Source of the DNA: Nissolia schottii | Lineage: Eukaryota; Streptophyta; Magnoliopsida; Fabales; Fabaceae | Assembly: GCA_003254905.1 (NCBI GenBank) | Contig: QANU01101148.1 | Location: forward strand, 626,191 to 690,190 | Direction: 5' to 3' | DNA: 64,000 nt | Shown here: piece after piece, positions 34,141-45,600 of the stretch | Position numbering within the stretch: the stretch's first letter is position 1 | Layout of the letters: each line of letters opens with the position of its first letter | Position numbers and translations under genes: made by a program | Notes under the pieces: model-generated | The model's input: the letters and a program-made list of their open reading frames with translations, nothing else | The model's database searches: none | Told to the model about the DNA's origin: nothing

Positions 34141-35082
34141 GCAAGATCTGTTAGCATTTTCTCATTTCCTTTATTTTAGGAGAGGTGGTTTGACATGCCC
34201 TATTTTTTTGGACCATTTTCTAGCTCTAGTAAACCCACTTCCTCAACAACCTTCAGTAATCTCTCTCAACCTCTCCCATGTTTTTTTACTCTTCACTCAC
34301 CAAACTCTGTGATGGTCAGAGTTTACAAAAGGTGTGTGTTGCTCTTCTTTGGGTCACTGAACCTACTGCAACAAACACAATCAAGTTGAGAGTAAGTGTG
34401 GGTTTGGAAAACCGAAGGAACAAACGAGACTATTTGCAGCAGAAGAGAAAAACAATGGCAAGAGGTTGGTCCTCTTAATTCTATTTTCGTTTTCTCTGAT
34501 TGATCTATATATTTTTTTGACATGTTTAGATCACATTAAGTTTTTATATTTCAAATGGGTTTGAGGTTGAATCATATCATTTTTCTTTTTTCTGTTCTTT
34601 CAAAAGCTTGAAGTGAAAAAAAAATATTATGTATTCAACAAAAAACCCCTAAAAATTGCAATTCTTTTTCATCCTAAAGACCTCTTTCCTTAAACTTAAT
34701 ATGATCTAAACATGGCAAAAAAATCATATAGATCAATCAGCGGAAACGAAAATAGAATTAAGATTCTCTCGCCATTGCTTTTCTCTTCTCTCCTGTTTGT
34801 TCCTTCAATTTTCTAAATTCTCGCAACTTGATGGTGTTTGTTTCAGTAATAGTGCTGTAGGTTCAATAACCCAAAGAAGAGCAACATACCCCTTTTATAA
34901 ACTCTGGCTATCACAAAGTTTGGTGAGTGAGAAGTAAAGAAACGTGGGAGAAGTTGAGAGAGGTTACTGAAGGTCGTTGAGAAAGTGAGTTTACTGGAGT
35001 CAGACAACAAAAATAGGGCATCCCAAACCACCTCTCCTAAAATAAAAGAAATGAGAAAATGCCAACAAGATCCACTTCCAAA
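34141..35082. repeat. Large inverted repeat (~0.94 kb, arms ~0.4-0.47 kb)
   Basis: The left arm runs from 34141 and the right arm ends at 35082. Matching landmarks are CATTTTCTCATTTC, TTTTAGGAGAGGTGGTTTG, TTAATTCTATTTTCGTTT and TTGATCTATAT. The match runs almost to the centre near 34615, leaving a very short loop. Both arms could encode a similar peptide segment (FRRGGL-x-CPIF), which suggests duplicated gene-like DNA rather than a simple MITE. A transcript through it would fold into a long hairpin. Confidence 0.75.
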
Positions 35083-35155
35083 GTTCCTCCAATAGATCCA
35101 CATAATCAACAATCAACAATCCACAATTCCACCATTACATCACCTCCCAACCACT

Positions 35156-35284
35156 TCACCACAGGCAATTAGGGAATTCGGCATCTCCTACTCGTGCGAG
35201 GGAGGCAGATTCGAGAGAATGGCAGTCGAAATTGGTGGTGACGATACCCCCACTCTCAACGATCGGATTCGGGTTCGGATCCAT
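35156..35284 (-). other. Short GC-richer open frame, possible captured exon
   Basis: On the minus strand an ATG at 35284 opens 42 codons (MDPNPNPIVESGGIVTTNFD...) to a TGA at 35156-35158. The base composition differs from the flanks. It faces the right arm of the inverted repeat, whose minus-strand frame LLAFSHFFYFRRGGL would lie downstream. I do not recognise the protein. It could be part of a gene fragment picked up by the surrounding LTR-type fossil. Confidence 0.25.
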
Positions 35285-35800
35285 GGAGCCAGCAAGGAAA
35301 CAGGGGAAACGTCACTTGCTGTAGTGTGCACGGGGAACGAAGATTCACAGTTTCTGATGCGATAGTTCCAAGGGAGAAGAAGAAGATGAAGAGGAAAGGG
35401 AGAATTGAATAGAGTTAGGCCAGATGGGGTTAGCTTTCACCAATTTGGGCCAAGCCCAAATCGCAAAGGATTGCTTGTCTGAAAGCTACACCTTCCACAA
35501 CAAAGAGAGCACCAGTGGCATGTGATATAAGCTTCAACCAACGGGGTCCTAGAGCAATATTTTTAATGTATTGGGCGGGCTTATTTGGAATTATAATTGT
35601 TGTTTTCTTTTTAAGTTTGTTTGAGGATAAGGTTAATGTCTAGGGGGTGGGAATGATAGCAAGTAATAACATAGAAATATAATACAGTAGTAAGTGCGTG
35701 AGGAATGATAAGAATGAACATTGATATGAATATTCTATAACATGTATGTAGAAAGACTTAGGATCTTGGAAAATAGCTTAATTTGTATGAAGATAATGAT

Positions 35801-36458
35801 GGAGAGGTTATTGTAGCTCTTACAAAATGTTGTTTAGCTAGGAATGCAGTCGAAGGAAAGGCTTCGACTTATATTGACTGAGCTAAAAGCGACTAAATTG
35901 GTCTCTAAATTTCAACCATTCAAAAAATCATAAACAGTTGAAATTATATGTAAAAATAGTTATATAATAATTTATATTTTTATTTTAGTGATATATTTAA
36001 CTGATTTACCAATTATATCCTTTAATACTTGTATAATTTTCTTATCATGTCACTATCCAAAAACATCTCCTACCACCCCCTTCCTCCCTCGTTGACGCCA
36101 CCCCACCTCCACCTTGTCGTCGGAGTTATCACCTCTACCATCAGAACCACCACTATTGCATGCCCTAGCCATCAAAATGTAACTAGAAACTTCACCATCA
36201 TTCATCACCAACATCAACAAAATAGCCTAGAATCCAAAACCCTCACCATCAACAACAATAAAACCAAAACAATATCCAACACACAGCCGGGAATCATTCA
36301 AATACAAAAGCTAAAAACTAATATTACATAAATAACTAGGAATGTAGGAGATTTGGTAATAGGATTTTAAAGAAAATAATCTCAAAAAAATGCCAAAAAA
36401 TCTAGGAGATACATCGACCTTCACTGCCACCACCACTAGCGTGGACGCTATTGTCAAC
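35801..36458. other. Spacer with low-complexity open frame
   Basis: The plus-strand frame at 36029-36331 is rich in Thr/Asn/Ile/His and CA-repeat-like. It is not a recognisable protein. Confidence 0.45.
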
Positions 36459-36690
36459 TGTTAAGAATATCATCATATCTCTGATTTATTTTAAATTGAT
36501 CAAATGTTTATTTAGTTTGATTACTTTCAATTTATGTTAGTTTTATATTTATGTTTTGATTCAGTTTCTTAGCCTATTTATAGACAGTTCTCATTGTATC
36601 AAATTATAATCCTCGGTAATACAATATATTTTTCCTGAGTTATATTCCTTGCTTATTCCTTGTTCCTTGTTTATTTTATACTGATCAATC
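36459..36690 (+). mobile_element. Solo-LTR-like fossil
   Basis: It starts TGTTAAGAATATC and has a CCTATTTATAGACAG promoter-like box followed by a CTTATTCCTTG-rich leader, as in plant Copia LTRs. No paired copy, coding part or clear target duplication was found. Confidence 0.4.
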
Positions 36691-36718
36691 ATGGGACTTC
36701 ACAATGTTGATGCTACCG

Positions 36719-37340
36719 CTGTAACACTCTAGTTGGCTAACTACACTTGGGTTATAATTAAGGCTCACTAATTGTTATGTTTTAACTTTATCTTAATTTT
36801 AGACTTAGCTTGTAAAATTATTTGGAAAATATGAGAGAATTTTGAACTTTTGTAGAAAATGATTTTTGAAAACATGAGCCATACATTGCGAAATGTTAAT
36901 AAGAGATAAGTTGTGAAGGTGCATAAGGGTGTACGAAACGACATACAAACCTATACAACGACGTGTATAGTTATATATCTAATTAACCTCATACATTTAT
37001 CATTAAAAACAATACATTAATGTCATGGTATACCTAAATACAATACCATACTCGAAATCCAAAAAGGCAATGATGGAATCATATATCATGAGAACAATTT
37101 ACAAAGTAAAGGAAAAATGATCACATCAAGCCATACAAAACATGTGGTAGAAATCGTTACGACAACGCTCTTTTGAAAATATCTAAACTCGTAGGACGGC
37201 TCCAGAAAAGATGACTCACAAATGACCAAGCTAGCAGATGATATGGGTGGATTCAAAATTGCCTCGTACCACACAATCTCTGTCGAAACCTAGAACCAAA
37301 TGCAGAGGGTATGAGAAAAAACAAGTTTTCTCAATGGATC
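36719..37340. mobile_element. Ty3/gypsy LTR-like fossil beginning TGTAACACTCT
   Basis: The TGTAACAC start and the general layout resemble the gypsy-type LTR remnants at 11023 and 55683, though it is not a close copy. No coding part is attached and the right border is not defined. Confidence 0.35.
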
Positions 37341-38003
37341 TATATGCATTGTCTAGGTGATTTGGCATTGATGTTTCTGCTGTTCGGGTCATCTCTAAGT
37401 GAGCATACATATAAACTATTAAAATAATTCAAGTTGTTGAATGATCATCCCAGCCATTATCAATCATTTTTATCTTTCTCTTTGTTTCCTGTTAATGTAT
37501 ACTTTTTGCTCGATTTTCCATGCTTGTGATTTGTGGCATCCTCAAAGGATACAGAGCAACTTTTGCTTAATTTTTTGCTCCTTTCTTTTTCTTGCTAAAG
37601 TAGTTGTTAGCTGGTGCAAAGTAACATAATCCGATCAACCTGCCTATGAATTTGCGTACCAGCTCGCGTTTTATTTGCATACCGTCGTGTTTAGTTGTTG
37701 TGGTGGAGAGAGGTGGTGGCGTGAATAATGGATGAAGGAATGCAGAGGTGGCTGGTTAGGAATAGTATGTAGCTAGGGATTTTTAATTTAGGGTTGTATT
37801 GTTTCTCCACTTAGGTTAGGCTTTTTACCTTTTATTTGTCACTGGTGTGTGTGTTTGTTTGTGCATATCGACATATTTAGACTATCAAGCTCAACCCGAA
37901 AGAACAGATCGATAATTAAACAAATAAAATTAAACAATTAAAAGTATGCATGAACGCGTTGGTTAATTTATATAATATAATTCATCCATTTCATTTTCAT
38001 AAC
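37341..38003. other. Intergenic DNA, nothing recognised
   Basis: A T-rich open frame at 37441-37629 has no recognisable features. Confidence 0.5.
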
Positions 38004-38092
38004 AACTACTTCGTGTTTTAGAATTATTGACATGGAAAATGAAATAATGAACTACTTCGTGTTTTAGAATTGACATGGAAAATGAAATAATG
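38004..38092. repeat. Tandem duplication, unit 43-46 bp
   Basis: The unit starting AACTACTTCGTG occurs twice back to back. The copies are 46 and 43 bp and differ by one 3-base indel. Confidence 0.9.
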
Positions 38093-38385
38093 AAGTTGTT
38101 AAGACAGAACCCCATGTTTCATTAATTAATTGATGAAGGCTATGTTTGTGTGTTTTTTAAATGATGGAAAAGAATGGTCATTAATGGAATAGAAGGGAGG
38201 TAAAGAGTGGAGAGGCCTAGACCAGAAGTTTGAGTGGCAAGGGAGGGACACCTTGTCTCTCTATGGCCATCTCCCTCCCTCCATTTAGTCTCTCCAAACA
38301 CACTTAACAACACTTTCAATTTTAGTCATTTTCTCCTTGACCATCCACCGAAATATAGTCTTGAATTGGTCAATTTGGCACCTCT

Positions 38386-39157
38386 GAAGTAAGAGAATGG
38401 ATTACTTCTTGAGATTACAATTTTCAACAAGACTTGTATAGTAAAATATACAAGTAGTAAAATATAGGGTATTGTTTCTATGAAACATAAACCAATCTAA
38501 TGGTTTTTGCAATGGAACGAGGCTACAAGTAAGAAGGATGGGTAATCATGTGATAGAATTCCAAACTCTTATAGGAAACAAGATTGGAGAAGTGAATTTG
38601 ATATCGAGACTGAACATGATTCCCAACAACAAAACATTTTTTGTAAGATTTTAAATGAGACAATTCCCAATAATTGTATCTTTTGTTATGACTATCAATA
38701 AGTCACAAAGGGAAAACATTGTCAACCATTGGATTGTACTTGCCAAGACTAGTATTTAGTGATGGACAATAATATGTAACCCTATCAAGAGTCAAAAGTG
38801 AGAAGGACTTGAGCATATTATTGAAGAATAGGTTCGACGATGAATGTAGTATATAAAAAAATATTTCAGAACACTGATTGACTCTTTCTATATACAATTT
38901 TTTAAAGTTTATTATTCTTTTCATATGAATACAACATTCATTTCTTTTTAAAAAAAAATTAATTGGCTTAAACAATTACTCACCCATACATTGTGCTGGT
39001 TATGACACCAATAATGTCAAAACTAAAGGGATAAAATTACATTACATTCCACAATTATACGGAGCAACTTTTGTGTGATATAACATAATAAGAGGTTGTT
39101 TTGGGAAGTAAGAGAATGGATTACTTCTTGAAATTACAATTTTCAACAAGACTTGTA
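38386..39157. repeat. 53-bp direct repeat pair, 719 bp apart
   Basis: The copies at 38386-38438 and 39105-39157 differ at one position. They start GAAGTAAGAGAATGG. The DNA between has no recognisable gene. The pair could be the ends of a small unrecognised element or a local duplication. Confidence 0.7.
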
Positions 39158-39622
39158 GAAATATTGCCAACATAGGAACAATGCCAAATCTTCTTGTACG
39201 AATGAGAAATTTTCACATCAGCTGACATGATTTCGCCAATTGGTTTCTTAAAATTAATACTTGCTAAATTTTATATAAGATATATTGTGTCAAATGATGT
39301 GATAATTTGTGTAGGTACATATTATTATTAGCTAGGGGTTTGACTTGGTAATTGAAAATTGTTATCGGTGAGATTTGCCGTTTTAACTCAAAATGGTTAT
39401 AACTTAAAAGTAAAACAAGCTTATCAGTTCGTACTGATAAGGAACTTTGTTAGCATTAGACACAAGATACAAGCTAATTTCAGTTCCTATATTTCACAAG
39501 AAATTACTAACAGGAAAGATCCAAAACACCTAACGAGATGATATCGCCACGGAGAATCATCTCGCACTCTGCTGATCATGATGTGTTATGCTAAATAATG
39601 GCCTCAACAATACCTTCGATGG
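39158..39622. other. Downstream flank of the ABCC13-like gene
   Basis: This lies immediately beyond the minus-strand stop codon at 39623 and should include the 3' UTR. No separate gene was seen. Confidence 0.4.
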
Positions 39623-42600
39623 TTACAGTGCTGAAGCTTTAACAAAACTAGAAAATATAGAGGTGTCATCTTTAAGAAGAACCTGTGGATTTCCTTGTTC
39701 AACCTACACGGACACAATCCAGCGAGAGAAAAAAATGATGTTATGTCGTGGTGGTGGCTTAAGCACAGTAATAAATCAACGAAGCGGATAATAAAGAATA
39801 ACCTTGAGCTGTTTGTTACTCTTTTGACATCTGAGAAGTTAAAGAAAATAAAACATACCAGGTTCCCGTGGTCTAGAATCAGAATGTGATCCATATTCAA
39901 AACAGTCGAAATCCGATGAGCAATTGTGACCACTGTCATGCCTTCGCAATGTTTGCATTCACTGGATATGGTGCTTTGCAGCAGTGAAGCAGTTTGAACG
40001 TCTACATTGGCGGTGCATTCATCCAAACAGAGAACCTAAAAGGACAGCAAGAACATCTCAATAACCCAATGATAAGATCTGGAAAGAGACGTGTGATGTT
40101 ATGTTGAGATATTGATGTTCATATTCTGTGTATGATATACAATGGGCTATAATGAAGTCATTGCTCAAGAAAGATACTGTCATCAACAACAAAATTACTG
40201 TACGATGGAAATTTACAGTATGAAAACTTCTCTTAAACTATCATTCTTACCTTTGAAAATTTAAGAAGTGCCCGCGCAAGGCAAAAAAGCTGCTGCTGGC
40301 CTACAGAGAATGACATCCCACCTTCCTTAACCGGAATATCCAGCCCTCCGGCTACTTCGACTTCCTCTTTCACATGGCACTTCTCCAAAGCATTCCAAAT
40401 TTTTGAGTCATCATTCATTTTAAACGGATCAAGGTTACTCCTAGAATTTTGAAAGGTGTGCAAAACACGCGGTATTAAGTAGATACAAAATGTAGGTGCA
40501 ATCAAAATAATTGCTAATGAGAAGGTTTCCCAAAGATAAAGTAAGAATATTATAATGGAAATGGAACTAATCAGAATTTGCATCAGAAGCATTAACTTCA
40601 AAAACATTCCATTAGAGTACCTTAATGATCCTTCAAACAAGAAGGGACTCTGAGGAACAATAGCCAAATGTGCACGTAGTTCTCTGGCAGGAATATTTTT
40701 AATGTCCATGCCGTCAACTGTAATGGAGCCTGAAGATAACGGGGTAAGGCAGAAAAGGGCATTTAACACACTAGACTTTCCAGCACCTGTTCTTCCAATT
40801 ATCCCAACCTGATTACATGTCATGTAAAAAGTATTAACAGGTCTGTAACAATACAAGAAAACTTCACTGCATATTAAGTATCATGCACTAACCTGTGTCC
40901 CCCCTGCAATTGTAAAACTAAGATTACAGAGTGCAGCTGGCAAAGATGGCATATATTTCAAAGTGACATGCTGGAATTCAATAGCTCCCTGATTTGGCCA
41001 ATCTGGATTCACATGTAGGCATCCATCTTGTTCTTCTTGAGGAATGTCCATGTACTAGTAAAGAGTTCAATGAATGTTAGGTTTCTGCATGTACAAGTCT
41101 AAACCTGCCTCTACAAAGTGAAGTAAGTCCTATTCATACTTGAAGAACTCTTTCGACTGAAACCATTTCCTTTTCTGTTTCAGTGAAACTTGTTAGAAAA
41201 CTCCCTAACAAGGATACAATAGGAGCTGCATACGAGAGGGCCAATCCTACCTGTAGAAAAAGTGGGTGGATGAATTTTTGTATTAATCAGTTGATCTAAA
41301 CAGAGATTTAATAGAAGGGTAACAGACAGACCAGTCCCGGGGTGCCGAAGTTGATTGGCAGATTGCTATGAGATCCGACAACAGCCATTAGAGCTATGAA
41401 TGTGATGATACATGCAGCTAATAACTGGAAGAAATTCATTATTAGAAACAGTTGATATTCCAGATTTTGAGAATTCAAACCCAACCTTGAATACGTACTT
41501 TAGTGCCGTATGAATAAACCTTATAAATTGCAAGCGGTAGGTGTATTGCTGCATTTTCTTTTCTTGAAATGTTGTTAAATATAGTTGACACAGGGACATA
41601 CCTGAAGACGCAAGGAAAGCCATAAACTTGCAACTATCTCTGTGTAGGAAGTCTTCTGATACAATGTGATGTGTTCAGTAAATTTGGCAAAGAAAATGTC
41701 CTGTTCACAATAACCGTTGTGTTATAAACTTATAGCCACAAGGCTAGTATATAATTCGTAACACAGGCAAGCAACTAATCCCTTCAGCATGTCGCTAAAA
41801 TAAAAACAGAAACAAAGCTAATCCCTTCAAAACACTTGGAGAAACAAAAAAATTTAATAATAAAGTACAATAGAAATTACGAAAAGATGCAACAAAATCA
41901 CCAAAGCAAAACAAGGACAACAAATTCTATCGAAAAAATTTAAGTTGATGTGTTTCAAGCAGTAAAGGAGGTGTTCCCCATCTACAAACTTATTGATGTG
42001 ATATGTTAAGTTACAAGTACCCCTTTTGCCCTAGTTTCAGTTTGATGTCTCAGTTGAGTTCTTCTTCAACATGGTGTTCTTCTTCAACATGGTACAAACC
42101 CTCTCTCAGTTCAACGATTGCTACTCCCCTTTTAAATTAAATTAGCTTTCAAAACATGGTAGCAGTATGATTTGAAAGCCATTCTGTGATTATTACTTTC
42201 ATATTTACCTCAGATTTAAATGCCCTAATAGTGGAAGATCCATCAAGTGTTTCGGAGAAAGATGTATATATTGGAGAACGAGAAACACTGTCCAATCGAC
42301 GTAATTCTCTTGATGTTGACCTGTAGAAGAACTGAAGCCACTTGATAATCAGTTGAATGTTGTCTAACACACTAAAACAAAGAAGACAATGCAGTTTTAA
42401 ACATAAACTCAGAGCGACATTGATTGTAAACAACTCATAATTAATTTGTAGTATTATAAAAACTTCTACTTCATACCATAATTATGAAAATTTTCAAATT
42501 ATACAGTACAATAACATCAAAAAATTCTAATAGGTAGAACTTAAAATAAGGAGAGTGGTTAAATCAAAGAAAATGATAATAAAAACAATGAATACCTGGA

Positions 42601-45600
42601 GCTTACTGTAGATATACCAAAATGGCAATAGCAGGACTAGGAAGAAGACCTGCAGACAACAAAAGAATAATAACATTTTGGTGATGGGGATTGTTAATGT
42701 AAATTTCAAAATTTCATAGCACCCTCATTAACTAAATAAGAAACATGGACAGATACCTGTACATATGACAAGATTATTGCAATACCCAACAGGCCTACAA
42801 AATTAGCTAGGAGAATGTTCATAATGAACGGAAGAGAATCATCAATAGTATATAAATCTGAAGATAACCTGCATAAAACAATATAAATCATGGAACATGT
42901 TACCAAAACTTCACATTAGTTTAAATCTACTATGGCGTGAAGACATCTTATTCTAACCTGTTCAGTATTCTTCCTCCTGGGGTCTGATCAAAGAATTGCA
43001 CAGGTGCACTGATAAGCTTGCTAAGCAGACTATTGTGTACCTTAGTTGCTGCTTGTAAGCCACCAAAAGCGAAAGAGAATGCCCTCACCAATGTAAAAAA
43101 GGAATTCGCAACACAAAAAAGACATAGTATAGCCTGTGGCATTAATTGTCATCGCAAACAAATTAGAAAGTTACATATATTAGTACCTGATGGTCTTGGT
43201 AAATGAATAGGTAATATCCAATGTACAACATAACACAAATGGTAACTTCGATGTTAATACAGTAAACAAAGCATGGACTTTCAGTTATGCTTAATATTAA
43301 TACTGAAATTTTCTGAATCACTACAAGTTTCATTTAACTACTCCCGTTCTCCAACATGACATTACTCAGAGCTATTGATTTGTAGTTAATAAATACAAAA
43401 GGTTGTGCTACTTGCATTAGACATTTCATGCCAGAAAACTAATTGTGCAGATCAGCTCCTCACCAAATAGAAGGACACAGAGTATCTTGTTTGACCGATT
43501 TCTGTTGTTGTATCAACCCAATATGATAGCCATAAATCATTTCCATTTCGAGAAGCTTGCATTAGAATAGCTGACAAGCATATAACAACTGTGATGAACT
43601 GGCCAATGAAGACAGCATAATTCCTGCAAAGGGCACTAAATTGTTAACCAAAGACCAAAACAGTCGATCTAAAACATAAGCTTCCGGTACATCTCTGATA
43701 TCAATGATGTATGTGTCTATTACTCACTTATACACTCCAATTTCGACTTTTCCCGCTTTCCTTAACTCAACTTCAATTATCTCTTCTTCTCCCTCCAGAG
43801 CATGCATAATTACTTCATCAGAAAGAGACTGCTCCTTGGGTTTGGACAAAGAATTTGTGCTACAAGTTTTTCTGCAATTTGGTAAAGCTGAATCAATTTC
43901 GTTCAATGGAGAGAGTGCTGTATATGAAGAAATCGGAAAGTCAGCTGAACTTCCCAACCACTTTACATGCCCCTTGTCCATTACAACAATCATGTCTGCC
44001 GAAGATATTGCCTGCATATAAATTAGATACATCAATCTGCTAATACTTATACACACGTTTTATATAAATACAATGTTATAAAAAAATACAAAATATAACT
44101 CTCCTCCACTATAGCTCAAAAGTGTCAAAAAAATATCATATTGATAAGAATTTTTGCAAAATGCTTGAACAAACCATAGTAATCAAGTTAATGGATAACA
44201 ATTGTGAAAGAGAGTACATAATAACCTGCATGTTATGGGTACAGAGCAATCGAGTTTTTCCCTGCATAAGGGGACCTAGAATGGCATTGTGTAAGATCCA
44301 CTGAGCAACTTGTACATCAACTGCACTCAGGACATCATCAAGCATAATAACATCTGACCCCTGATACATTGCCCTGTTAATTTTTCAACTATTAAAACAT
44401 TTTTCTTGATAAAAATAAAGGCATAATAAACCCAAACAGACTAGTAGATTATGGCATGAATCATCTTTCCCAAAAGTTTAAGTTGTTGGGAAAAAGCATT
44501 TGAATCATTTATATCATAACATGCCCTTTCATGTGAGAGCTCTTTGGGCATGAGGCATAGACAATGCACACAGCACAAAGTCCACCCAGCTTGTGTTGAA
44601 ATTAAACTTATTTTCTTTATAAGAATAGAGGAAACAAGTATTGAACTCTAGACCACTATGTCATAAAGACTCCAATACCATGTCCCTTAAAGTTTAAACC
44701 GTTACGTAAAGGCACATGAATGGCTTTATATCTTATCATAGTGAAAGGAGAACATGAAGCCATCACCTTGCCAAAGCAAGACGAGCTCTTTGTCCACCAG
44801 ATAGGTTTACTCCTTTCTCTCCAATATAAGCCATGTCACCTCCAACCATCAATGAGATATCAACATCTAACGCACATGACTGCAGTGTATTTGTATACCT
44901 GTTTATAGCATGGAGATAATGAATTAAGAAGAGCATTAGTTTAGGTTCAAAAAATGTTTCTAAAGATCAAGTTTGCATCAAGAAGATCAAAATGTCTAAG
45001 CTTCAATCAGATCAAAATTATGAGGGGAAGTAATCCCATTGTTGAAGGACTTATACCTTACAGGATCATAGCTTTTCCCTAATAGTATGTTGTCACGTAC
45101 AGTGCCAGATAAAATCCAGGGGACCTACAATTTCAGGGAAAGACATAAGAAATTTCATTTACAGGGCTAAGTATATTGCATTATCACTTACAAACCTGTG
45201 GTACATAAGCCACGGATCCGTCAGAATAAATAGATCCATGAGCGAGCCTCATTTCTCCAAGAATTGAATATAATAGGGATGATTTACCTGAACCAACCTG
45301 AACATATGCAATTGGTGAAGTGAAATAGAAATAACTAAAATTGGGCTTCAGATGTTAGATGAAGCACATATTTCTTTACATTCCATTTATCGGATTGATT
45401 TGTGAAATATTAAAATGCTGATGATACTAACAGATATAGAGAAAACTAAGTGAAAGGGACCACACCCTATTCTAAACATTATGAACAAAGGATCTCACAT
45501 ACCCATTTTCAAAGAGTTGTGATTGTGAAATTTGATGGGTGTATATCAATTGAAATTCCTTTACCATATGATATGATGTAGTTCTTATTTGATTGGTTAA

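Larger units (their letters stand above)
33789..35800 (+). mobile_element. Non-coding LTR-type fossil carrying an inverted repeat
   Basis: Two diverged direct repeats start TGATAG(G/C)AA(A/G)TAATAA at 33789 and 35654. They share later landmarks (GATAAGAATGAA and GATA(G/T)GAATATT). A GGGGGTGGGA tract just before the second copy fits a polypurine tract. The left copy is followed near 34030 by GATGCTTTCATCC, a phrase often seen just after plant LTRs. No gag or pol is present, so it is non-autonomous. It is old and diverged, and the exact right end is uncertain. Confidence 0.45.

Noticed and set aside
36029-36331. 100-codon Thr/Asn/His-rich frame
   Set aside because: Low-complexity composition, no domain, and lies among repeat remnants.
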